Assembly: GCA_016710165.1 (NCBI GenBank)
Contig: JADJLJ010000002.1
Span: forward strand, 773,501-837,500
From: Chitinophagaceae bacterium
Lineage (GTDB): Bacteria > Bacteroidota > Bacteroidia > Chitinophagales > Chitinophagaceae
Reading direction: 5' to 3'
DNA: 64,000 bases
The notes below the pieces were generated by a model, which was given only the letters and a program-made list of their open reading frames with translations, searched no databases and had not been told where the DNA came from. The position numbers were made by a program, and so were the translations under genes. The stretch's first letter is position 1; each line of letters starts with the position of its first letter. Shown piece by piece: positions 7,657-14,643 of the stretch.

Positions 7657-8381
7657 TAGAACTGCTGAACGATCTCGTTGCTGTCGTTCCAGCCATTCTT
7701 TACTTTCAATTCCCGCTGTATCCAGTACTCGGCTTCGGGGAAAATGGAAAAACTGTTGATGGTCTTGATGCTTCTTTCATAGGCCGGTTCATCGCCCCGG
7801 AAAAGTTCATTGATAAACAGGAACCGGTCGTTAACGCCGATGGCTTTCCGCAGGTCGCGGATGGGAACTTCTGTAAGGGTATCGCCCAGGTCGATCCTCG
7901 ATTGTTTTAATTTTTCATTCAGCGAAGCGGAGATATTGGTACCAACCGTTTCGTTTATCTCCTTTTTATCCTGTCCGGGTTTTGGTTTGTGGTGATTTTG
8001 ATGCTGGTGGGTAAGGGTAGGGATGTCTTCTTCGCTGTCGATAATGATATGCGGCTTGTTCTGGATGCTCATTTTCTGCACGGCTTCAGCATTCCTTTTT
8101 ATCTCTTCCAGCTCGGCTTCGATCTCGGCTTCATTTACCTGCAGCACTTCCACTGTTTTTATCTCCATATCAATATGGTTGTTGCCCGGCTGGTTTACCG
8201 CGGCCATCATGGCTGAAACAGTTATTGCCACATCCTGGTTGATCACAGAAGGCCCATGACTGCCCTGCAGGTGAAGCAATTCCGCCTGTAGCATCTGAAC
8301 GGTAAGCAGCAATTGCTCCGGGGAGGCATTTTGCGTAAACTGTTCCTGTAATTTTTTAAGGAGTGTTTCCACTCTTTCCAT
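7629..8381 (-). CDS. Conserved hypothetical protein
   Basis: Protein of 250 residues from the chosen ATG at 8379-8381. A longer frame to 8669 runs into tdk and its extra N-terminus looks non-coding. The N-terminus is a helical stretch rich in Glu and Leu (KKLQEQFTQNASPEQLLLTVQMLQAEL). The middle is acidic and coiled-coil-like, with a His/Lys-rich linker (HQHQNHHKPKPGQDK). The C-terminal 90 residues form the conserved part: IRDLRKAIGVNDRFLFINELF, then SFSIFPEAEYWIQREL. I know this C-terminal block as a recurrent Bacteroidota uncharacterised region but cannot name a function. No signal peptide is present, so it is probably cytosolic. It converges on waaA with overlapping 3' ends. Confidence 0.75.
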   Translation of the reverse strand: MERVETLLKKLQEQFTQNASPEQLLLTVQMLQAELLHLQGSHGPSVINQDVAITVSAMMAAVNQPGNNHIDMEIKTVEVLQVNEAEIEAELEEIKRNAEAVQKMSIQNKPHIIIDSEEDIPTLTHQHQNHHKPKPGQDKKEINETVGTNISASLNEKLKQSRIDLGDTLTEVPIRDLRKAIGVNDRFLFINELFRGDEPAYERSIKTINSFSIFPEAEYWIQRELKVKNGWNDSNEIVQQFYHLVKRRFS

Positions 8382-8392
8382 GATAATTAATA

Positions 8393-8400
8393 TACTTTTG
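8393..8400 (+). promoter_or_regulatory. -7 box for tdk
   Basis: TACTTTTG fits TAnnTTTG about 80 nt before the tdk ATG, in the divergent gap between the hypothetical gene and tdk. Confidence 0.45.
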
Positions 8401-8480
8401 ATGCCCGGTTTAGGGAGGCAGGCGTAAATAATGCGTTGCGGTCCCCAAGTTACAAACAGATTTTTAAAAAATATAGCTAA

Positions 8481-9050
8481 ATGTTTATTGAACCCAACCT
8501 GAAGGGAGAGCGGAGAGGCTGGATAGAAGTGATCTGCGGCAGCATGTTCAGCGGAAAGACCGAGGAACTGATCCGGCGTTTGAAGCGGGTGAAGATAGCC
8601 AACCTGAAGGTGGAGATATTTAAACCCGCCATTGATGTACGCTATGACCAGGAGAAGATCGTAAGCCACGATACCAATGCCATACTTTCCACGCCGGTAG
8701 ATAATTCGCAGACCATTTTATTGCTTGCACAGGATGTGGATGTGGTGGGTATTGATGAAGCCCAGTTCTTTGATGACCAGATAAGTACGGTATGTGAGCA
8801 ACTGGCCCAGAGAGGGATCCGGGTGATCGTGGCGGGGCTGGATATGGATTACCTGGGCAACCCGTTTGGACAGATGCCCAACCTGCTGGCCAAGGCTGAT
8901 TATATTACCAAACTGCATGCCATCTGCCAGGTATGCGGCAATATTGCCAACATCAGCTACCGTAAAATAAATGAAGGCGGGCAGGTGCTGCTGGGTGAAA
9001 AAGATGTGTACGAACCCCGGTGCAGGATCTGCGCCCAACTGAAAGATTAA
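8481..9050 (+). CDS. tdk: Thymidine kinase (type II)
   Basis: Cytosolic salvage enzyme of 189 residues phosphorylating thymidine with ATP. The P-loop GSMFSGKTEELIRRL is at about residues 20-34, the D-E-A-Q-F-F Walker B segment is in mid-protein, and AGLDMDYLGNPFG is the lasso/thymidine-binding region. Two CxxC pairs (ICQVCGN and PRCRIC) form the structural zinc site of the type II family. The length is typical. It is followed after 6 nt by ccmB, so the two may be co-transcribed although their functions are unrelated. Confidence 0.95.
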   Translation: MFIEPNLKGERRGWIEVICGSMFSGKTEELIRRLKRVKIANLKVEIFKPAIDVRYDQEKIVSHDTNAILSTPVDNSQTILLLAQDVDVVGIDEAQFFDDQISTVCEQLAQRGIRVIVAGLDMDYLGNPFGQMPNLLAKADYITKLHAICQVCGNIANISYRKINEGGQVLLGEKDVYEPRCRICAQLKD

Positions 9051-9056
9051 CCTGCA

Positions 9057-9716
9057 ATGATGACCAAACGGATATTTACACTCGTAAAAAAAGATGTATT
9101 GCTTGAGTTCAGGCAGAAGCATACTTTTTACGGTATCCTGCTTTACATCGCCTCCACCATTTTTGTTCTTTACCTGTCGATCGACCGGCCGGATGCCACG
9201 GTCTGGAACGGGTTGTTCTGGACCATCCAGCTGTTCATCTGTGTGAATGCCGTGGCCAAAAGTTTTTTGCAGGAGAGCAAGGGACGGATGCTTTATTTTT
9301 ATTCGGTTGCATCGCCGGTGGAATTCATTGCTGCCAAGATCATTTACAACCTGGTATTAATGATCCTGATGAGCCTGATAAGCCTGTTCATGTTCTCTGT
9401 TTTTTTAAACAACCCGGTTGATAACGGTCTTCTCTTTACAGGGATCGTGGTACTTGGCGGCGCCGGCATCAGCATCGTATTCACTTTAATGAGCGCCATT
9501 GCTGCCAAGGCCCAGCAGAATGCAGCGCTCATTGCGATACTTGGTTTCCCGGTCATCTTACCGCAACTATTATTGCTGATGCGGCTCAGTAAAGCTGCTT
9601 TTGCCGAAGTCTTCAAAGAAGGAGCCGTATTGCAAATGGCAGGTCTCATTGCCGGGCTCGACGTATTGGTGATTGCCATGGCGGTAATATTGTTTCCTTA
9701 TTTGTGGAAAGAATAA
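9057..9716 (+). CDS. ccmB: Haem exporter permease CcmB
   Basis: Integral membrane protein of 219 residues, the CcmB part of the CcmABCD machinery for cytochrome c maturation. Hydrophobic segments are spread along the protein: FYGILLYIASTIFVLYL, LFWTIQLFICVNAVAKSF, LVLMILMSLISLFMFSVFL, VVLGGAGISIVFTLMSAIAA, LIAILGFPVILPQLLLL and LIAGLDVLVIAMAVILF. The SFLQE motif after the second segment is typical of CcmB. The cognate ATPase CcmA is not in the window. ccmC and a CcmD-like gene follow after a 320-nt gap filled by repeats, suggesting the original operon was opened up by a repeat. Confidence 0.88.
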   Translation: MMTKRIFTLVKKDVLLEFRQKHTFYGILLYIASTIFVLYLSIDRPDATVWNGLFWTIQLFICVNAVAKSFLQESKGRMLYFYSVASPVEFIAAKIIYNLVLMILMSLISLFMFSVFLNNPVDNGLLFTGIVVLGGAGISIVFTLMSAIAAKAQQNAALIAILGFPVILPQLLLLMRLSKAAFAEVFKEGAVLQMAGLIAGLDVLVIAMAVILFPYLWKE

Positions 9717-9727
9717 ATGATCAGGGT

Positions 9728-9980
9728 CCGGATACTGGAGGCCAGATACCAGATACCAGATACCGGATACCAGATACCAGATACCGGATACCAGATACCA
9801 GATACCGGATACCAGATAGCTTATAATAACTAAAGACCTCTTAAATTCTCAGACTGTATCCAGTATCTTGTATCCTGAATCCTGTATCCGGCATCCTGAA
9901 TCCTGTATCCGGCATCCTGAATCCTGTATCCGGCATCCTGAATCCTGTATCCGGCATCCTGAATCCAGTATCCAATATCA
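9728..9980. repeat. Long heptamer-periodic inverted array between ccmB and ccmC
   Basis: The left array (about 9728-9818) repeats 7-nt words CCAGATA and CCGGATA, grouped into a 21-nt unit. The right array (about 9856-9980) repeats TCCTGAA, TCCTGTA and TCCGGCA, also a 21-nt unit, and reads as the diverged reverse complement of the left words. The 37-nt spacer is AT-rich. The RNA or single strand could fold into a long, register-flexible hairpin. It fills nearly all of the 320-nt gap. Confidence 0.85.
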
Positions 9981-10006
9981 GTCTTTAAAAATAAACCTGA
10001 CTTCCC

Positions 10007-10014
10007 TATCTTTG
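10007..10014 (+). promoter_or_regulatory. -7 box for ccmC
   Basis: TATCTTTG matches TAnnTTTG, 22 nt before the ccmC start and just right of the repeat array. ccmC may therefore be transcribed separately from ccmB. Confidence 0.55.
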
Positions 10015-10036
10015 CCCCCTAATAAATTTTTCTTTT

Positions 10037-10738
10037 TTGAAGAAAAACTGGTGGAAAATATTATCCCTGCTTTTATTAATCTACACCGTTGTAGCTGGTT
10101 TCCTGGTAGCAGTACCCGACCTTCCCATTATTCATCAATCCATCCGTAACCTGTATTTCCACGTGTGCATGTGGTTTGGCATGATGATACTCTTTATCAT
10201 AAGCTTTGTATACAGCATTAAATACCTCCGCGGGTTCAACCTCCGCAACGATATTTATGCACAGAATTATGCGGCGGTGGGTACCCTGTTCGGAATGCTT
10301 GGTTATGTAACCGGGGCCATCTGGGCCAATTACACCTGGCTTACTGACCAGAACCAGTCGTTGGGGTCTGTGCTGAAAGAACCTAAGCTGATCGGGGCTG
10401 CCATTGCCTTACTTATATACGGGGCTTATTTTGTTTTACGCGGCTCCTTTACCGATATCGACAAGAAAGCGAGGGTGAGTGCGGTCTATAATATTTTTGC
10501 ATTTGCCATGCTGTTCCCCAGCATCTGGATCATTCCCCGGCTGGTTGGGAGTTTGCACCCCGGTGCACCGGGCAGCGACAGCGGTAACCCTGCCCTGAAT
10601 GCCCAGAATGACCTGGACGCCGGGATGCGGATGATCTTTTACCCGGCCGTGATCGGCTGGACCCTGCTGGGCGTGTGGATCGCCGGTTTAAAAATAAGGT
10701 TACAATTGATAAAAGATAAAACCCTGCTAAATGAATAA
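10037..10738 (+). CDS. ccmC: Cytochrome c maturation protein CcmC (haem handling)
   Basis: Membrane protein of 233 residues of the CcmC/CcsA haem-handling family. The likely start is TTG at 10037, because no upstream in-frame ATG is available and the protein begins well with MKKNWWKILSLLLLIYTVV. Six hydrophobic segments can be seen. The tryptophan-rich region between helices 3 and 4 (TGAIWANYTW) stands where CcmC proteins carry the WxWD haem-presenting motif, in a diverged form. Histidines in IRNLYFHVCMWFGMM and SLHPGAPG are candidate axial ligands. The 3' end overlaps the CcmD-like gene by 8 nt, suggesting translational coupling. Confidence 0.87.
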   Translation: MKKNWWKILSLLLLIYTVVAGFLVAVPDLPIIHQSIRNLYFHVCMWFGMMILFIISFVYSIKYLRGFNLRNDIYAQNYAAVGTLFGMLGYVTGAIWANYTWLTDQNQSLGSVLKEPKLIGAAIALLIYGAYFVLRGSFTDIDKKARVSAVYNIFAFAMLFPSIWIIPRLVGSLHPGAPGSDSGNPALNAQNDLDAGMRMIFYPAVIGWTLLGVWIAGLKIRLQLIKDKTLLNE

Positions 10739-10946
10739 GTTTATTTTACGTCTGGTGTTTTGTGTTTTGAGTTTTTTGATGTGCGGAGTTTCCTTTGCAC
10801 AGGATAACACAGGATCTGCTGATGTGATGCGCAGCAATGGAAAAATTTACGTGGTGGTGGCGGTTTGCCTCACCATCCTGCTGGGCCTGTTCGGGTATGT
10901 TTTTTCAATAGACAGGAAGATATCCCGGCTGGAGAAAGAGAAATAA
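10731..10946 (+). CDS. CcmD-like small membrane protein
   Basis: Protein of 71 residues with a probable signal peptide or first helix (LRLVFCVLSFLMCGVSFA), a short loop, and one transmembrane helix (IYVVVAVCLTILLGLFGYVFSI) followed by a charged tail DRKISRLEKEK. This single-helix-plus-basic-tail plan is that of CcmD, which stabilises the CcmC-haem-CcmE complex. The assignment rests on size, topology and the 8-nt overlap with ccmC rather than on sequence motifs. Confidence 0.75.
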   Translation: MNKFILRLVFCVLSFLMCGVSFAQDNTGSADVMRSNGKIYVVVAVCLTILLGLFGYVFSIDRKISRLEKEK

Positions 10947-10949
10947 TAA

Positions 10950-11030
10950 ACAACAGGCAATGTGCAACAGGCAACAGGGCCTTTGCAGGAATACATTTTC
11001 TGCGTATTGCCTGTTGTCAATTGCCAATTA
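10950..11030. repeat. Heptamer-periodic inverted repeat
   Basis: The left arm (10950-10979) repeats CAACAGG at 7-nt steps. The right arm (about 11006-11030) repeats TTGCCTG- and TTGCCAA-like words at 7-nt steps, the complement of the left. It occupies the gap between the CcmD-like gene and glutamate dehydrogenase. Confidence 0.7.
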
Positions 11031-11063
11031 GAAAAAACGATTGCTAAATATTAAACCAATTTT

Positions 11064-12484
11064 ATGAGTGCGCAACAGCCTTACAGTTTCTTCCACAGTG
11101 TGGAACGAAGTTTTGACAAAGCCGCCAAATTCACCAAGTGGGATTTGGGCATATTAGAACAGATAAAAGCATGTAACAGTGTTTACCAGATGCGTTTTCC
11201 CGTAAAGCGTGACGACGGAAGCATAGAAGTGATAGAAGCTTACCGTGTGCAGCACAGCCAGCACAAATCACCTTGTAAGGGGGGTATCCGTTTCAGCGAT
11301 GAAGTAAACCAGGATGAAGTGATGGCGCTGGCCAGCCTGATGACCTACAAATGCGCTATTGTAAATGTGCCGTTTGGCGGCGGAAAGGGCGGTATCAAGA
11401 TAAATCCCCGCAAGTACAGCGAGTATGAACTGGAGAAGATCACCCGTCGTTATACATCAGAACTGGTCAAGAAAAATTTCATTGGCCCGGGCATTGACGT
11501 TCCTGCACCGGATTATGGTACCGGCGAAAGGGAGATGTCGTGGATCGTGGATACCTATGGTTCATTAAAACCGGGCGAGATCGACGCAGCTGGTTGCGTA
11601 ACCGGTAAACCCATCACCCAGGGTGGTGTACGTGGACGTAAAGAAGCAACCGGTTTGGGCGTGTTCTTCGGTATCCGGGAGGTATGTAATATGGAAGACG
11701 TGATGAAGAAACTCGGTCTTAAGGTTGGGGTAGAAGGGAAAACGGTAGTGGTACAGGGATTGGGTAATGTGGGCTATCACAGCGCCAAGTTTTTCCGCGA
11801 AGGCGGTGCTACAGTAATTGCACTGGCTGAATACGAAGGAGCCATCATGAATCCGGCGGGGCTGAATGAAGAAGAAGTATTCCAGCACCGGAAAAAGACC
11901 GGAAGCATATTGAATTTCCCGGGGGCAACCAACCTGGCAAAAAATACCGATGCACTGGAACTGGAATGTGATATCCTGATCCCGGCCGCATTGGAGAATG
12001 TAATTAATGGCGACAATGCTCCGAGAGTAAAGGCAAAGATCATTGGCGAAGCAGCGAATGGCCCGTGCACACCGGAAGCAGATGAAGTATTTGCACAAAA
12101 AGGAATTCTTTGTGTGCCGGACATGTACCTGAATGCCGGTGGGGTAACGGTCAGCTATTTTGAATGGTTGAAGAACCTGAGCCACGTTCGTTATGGCCGT
12201 ATGGAAAAACGCTTTAACGAGAACATGAACATGCAGATCATTAACCAGATGGAGACCCTGACCGGAAAAAAGTGAGTGAATCCGGGAAGAAATCCATTGT
12301 GCATGGTGCAGATGAGCAGGAACTGGTGCACAGCGGACTGGAGGAAACCATGATCAGCGCAACCCGGGAGATAATGGATCTCTGGAAAAGCAATCCCGGT
12401 ATACCCGATATGCGTACAGCAGCCTATGTGAGCGCCATCAACAAAGTGGCTACCAGCTATGCTGAATTAGGTATTTTCCCATAA
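11064..12484 (+). CDS. Glu/Leu/Phe/Val family dehydrogenase (glutamate dehydrogenase), frame broken near the 3' end
   Basis: NAD(P)-dependent glutamate dehydrogenase type enzyme linking 2-oxoglutarate and ammonia to glutamate. Substrate-domain motifs are GGIRFSDEVNQDE, the catalytic lysine segment PFGGGKGGIK, and PAPDYGTGEREM. The Rossmann motif GLGNVGYHSAKFF is in mid-protein and PDMYLNAGGVTVSYFEW marks the C-terminal part. The main frame stops at 12273-12275 after 403 residues. The expected remaining 70 residues (helical, ending SAINKVATSYAELGIFP) continue in the -1 frame from 12272 to 12484. The break lies exactly at A-AAA-AAG followed by TGA: one A fewer than needed for an uninterrupted frame, or a -1 slip site. 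The joined protein would be about 473 residues. Family is certain; the intactness is open. Confidence 0.88.
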
Positions 12485-12503
12485 CAACTACACATCAATC
12501 CAT

Positions 12504-12541
12504 AAAGATCCCACCTGCTTTTCAACAGGTGGGATTTTTTA
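12504..12541 (+). terminator. Intrinsic terminator after glutamate dehydrogenase
   Basis: Stem ATCCCACCTG / CAGGTGGGAT at 12508-12517 and 12526-12535 followed by a T run. Confidence 0.85.
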
Positions 12542-12557
12542 TTGGGGTTAGTGAAAT

Positions 12558-12602
12558 CTATAAGGTCTGCAGTGAGGCCAACAAACCCGGCAGACCTTAT
12601 AG
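12558..12602. repeat. 13-bp perfect inverted repeat between convergent genes
   Basis: CTATAAGGTCTGC pairs with GCAGACCTTATAG across a 19-nt loop. It may act as terminator for the convergent gene at 12615 or be a dispersed palindromic repeat. Confidence 0.6.
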
Positions 12603-12614
12603 TTTTATCCTGGT

Positions 12615-13013
12615 CTATAGTTTTACCACATCCATCTGTTCGCTGACTTTTTTCTGCCTGCTTACCTGGTATGTTACGGTCTTGCCTGATTTTTTTCCGG
12701 TGATCTCAAAATTCAGAACAGCGTCACCCAGGTCATCGGTGTTGAGCAGGAACTGTTTTGAGAAATGCTCCCCCTTTACATTGGCAGCATAAAGTACAAC
12801 ACCCGATTGATCGGTAATGGTGATGCTGAATGCATTCTCTTCTTTTGTTCCGGAGAAGTTCAGCTGTATCAAGGGCTGGTTCTTGTAATTGCCGGCATAT
12901 TTCAGTTCTACGGGCAGTGTGCCGGGGCCGGTTGCTGTATCTGCGGCAGCGGCCTGCGTAAACAGCATTACAGAAAGAAAGGTGATCGCGATGAAGATGT
13001 TGTTGCGTTTCAT
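12615..13013 (-). CDS. Small secreted beta-sandwich-like protein, unknown function
   Basis: Protein of 132 residues with a clear signal peptide (MKRNNIFIAITFLSVMLFTQAAAA, cleavage around residue 24). The mature part is about 108 residues with alternating hydrophobic strands (QPLIQLNFSG, NAFSITITDQSG, VVLYAANVKG, KQFLLNTDDLG, AVLNFEITGKKSGKTVTYQVSR). It reads as a compact beta-sandwich similar in style to the carboxy-terminal Ig-like modules of Bacteroidota exported proteins. It has no C-terminal sorting signal and no lipobox, so it is probably periplasmic. It is monocistronic. I do not recognise a family with confidence. Confidence 0.7.
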   Translation of the reverse strand: MKRNNIFIAITFLSVMLFTQAAAADTATGPGTLPVELKYAGNYKNQPLIQLNFSGTKEENAFSITITDQSGVVLYAANVKGEHFSKQFLLNTDDLGDAVLNFEITGKKSGKTVTYQVSRQKKVSEQMDVVKL

Positions 13014-13022
13014 AAAGTTTAA

Positions 13023-13302
13023 TTTAATGGTTAATAAAAAGATCGCCAGTAAGCAACCGGATCATTTCAAACAGCAAGAAGGTTAAAAAAGAAGCGGAAA
13101 GATCCCGCGGTACGGACAGCAGGCAGGACGCCTGTTGCTTGGATGGTGTAAAACTAATCAACCCATCACGGGTATGCAAACCAACTTATAACATGAATTG
13201 ATTTCTCCAAAGAAAAGAAACAAGGCTGAAATGCCTGTTAATAAAGGGTTTGAGAAAATAAACGGTATGACAGCCAACGGGGATCCCGGCCTTTTTTACT
13301 GC
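13023..13302. other. Gap with no gene seen
   Basis: No convincing ORF. The only structure noticed is a GC-rich inverted segment around 13117-13141 (AGCAGGC pairing with GCCTGTT-type sequence). Confidence 0.5.
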
Positions 13303-14643
13303 TTAGAATTTTATCAGGGGCAGGTCATTTTTCATTTTTGTTAACGTTCCGTTCACCTGCAACTGTTCATTTTTCCGGGTAACAGAGAGATCGATCTCTG
13401 CAATATTGGATAAACTTCCGGCCATGGCATCCGGCAAATACCTGAAAAGATCCTTCGGTATTTTTGTGAGCGCCAGGCGGAAAAAAAGAACCGCTTTGAT
13501 GCTTTCATCAACATGGGCACTGCTGTAATTGGAGGAAGTGATGGATATGCTGGTGGCCGTTTTTTTATTGCAGTAAGACTTCACCAGCGGCATGGGTAAA
13601 AAAACATCCCCGGAAGCAGTACTTTCCAGTTTATTGTTGCGCTGCAGGTAATTGTAAATGGAGGATATATCCTTCCCGTTGATGTAAAGAGCGAAAGAAG
13701 GCTCCTGTATCCTGTTCACCACCCGCTTTTCCACTTTGTTGAATTCATCATCGTATGTGTACGTGATGGCAGAATCAGTCCGCTCTGTTATGTTCTGCAG
13801 GTTTAAACTATACGATGTGTTGCTTTGAACAAATACAGAATCCATATCCAGGCTTAACGCTTTCGAAATGTTGTTTTTATTCAGCAGGTCAAAAACAGCA
13901 GGGGAGGGTTGTGTGAACCCCAGGACACAAAGTGAACCGGACGGGTAAATAAATCTCTCTTCTTCAAGGCTGTATTGGTTGCGGGGAATAACCGCACCGT
14001 TTATCCTGATTTTCTCCTTATCAAAACCGGCAGTGAGGATACCCGTTTCCCGGATCAGATCATTGGCTGCCATATAAACAGCCAGGTGGCTTTTTGCATC
14101 GATGGCTTTTTTTAATTCAGTACGGGCAATGAATTTCTTTTCTTTGAAAAGTTCCTTTGCCACCTGCCTGATGAGGTTGCTGTCCTCAACAGGGATGTTA
14201 CCCGCCAGGATCTTTTCATCCTGCGCCAGCAGATAGATACCCCCGGGTTTGCTCACGTATTCATTGCTGTTTATCATTTCAAACCCGAATTTTTTCAAAC
14301 CGGCTTCAAAGCCTGTTTGGCTTTTTATTTCAAGCAATACAAACCAGGTATTGAGCGGTTGTCCTTTGGAATGAAAGGCAAGGATATAATCGGGTAGTTT
14401 AACCATGTCACGCCAGCTTGTATCCCTGCTTTTCTTCTGGAACAGTTTGCCGGTCTTCCATTGGCCGGGGGTGGTTAGAAAATTCCAGATCAGGGTATTT
14501 GTCACCCTTTTTACGTCGAGGGCAATAACACAATCCGCACTGGCGGGCACTGCATTTTCACTCCAGGTCTTGTAAAAGAGTTTTACATAGCCAAATACCA
14601 GCAGGAAGGCCAGTATGATCCATACCCATTTCTTCCTGCCCAT
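13303..14643 (-). CDS. Membrane-anchored exported protein, related to its upstream neighbour
   Basis: Protein of 446 residues with one N-terminal transmembrane helix (KWVWIILAFLLVFGYVKLFY) and a large extracytoplasmic part. I do not recognise a defined family. It shares with the adjacent 667-residue protein a short block, YTYDDEFNKVEKR followed by a stretch ending FAL, which suggests that the two are distant paralogues. The start codon is directly adjacent to the stop codon of that gene (no spacing), so translation is probably coupled. The body alternates strands and helices and contains ADCVIALDVKRV near the N-terminus, similar to the opening VPSTASMVIKYSGE of the neighbour. Confidence 0.7.
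   Translation of the reverse strand: MGRKKWVWIILAFLLVFGYVKLFYKTWSENAVPASADCVIALDVKRVTNTLIWNFLTTPGQWKTGKLFQKKSRDTSWRDMVKLPDYILAFHSKGQPLNTWFVLLEIKSQTGFEAGLKKFGFEMINSNEYVSKPGGIYLLAQDEKILAGNIPVEDSNLIRQVAKELFKEKKFIARTELKKAIDAKSHLAVYMAANDLIRETGILTAGFDKEKIRINGAVIPRNQYSLEEERFIYPSGSLCVLGFTQPSPAVFDLLNKNNISKALSLDMDSVFVQSNTSYSLNLQNITERTDSAITYTYDDEFNKVEKRVVNRIQEPSFALYINGKDISSIYNYLQRNNKLESTASGDVFLPMPLVKSYCNKKTATSISITSSNYSSAHVDESIKAVLFFRLALTKIPKDLFRYLPDAMAGSLSNIAEIDLSVTRKNEQLQVNGTLTKMKNDLPLIKF

Noticed and set aside
8382..8669. N-terminal extension of the hypothetical gene at 7629
   Set aside because: The extra residues overlap the 5' half of tdk on the other strand and look unlike the rest; ATG at 8379-8381 is preferred.
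9856..9980. CRISPR-like regular repeats
   Set aside because: The units are contiguous 21-nt copies without unique spacers and there are no cas genes.
9868..10149. ORF with repeated PESCIRH peptide
   Set aside because: It is the translation of the 21-nt heptamer array and runs into ccmC; the repeat is a nucleotide-level feature, not a protein.
12272..12484. Separate small gene after glutamate dehydrogenase
   Set aside because: Its product is the expected C-terminus of that enzyme in the -1 frame; it is better read as a broken gene or frameshift product.
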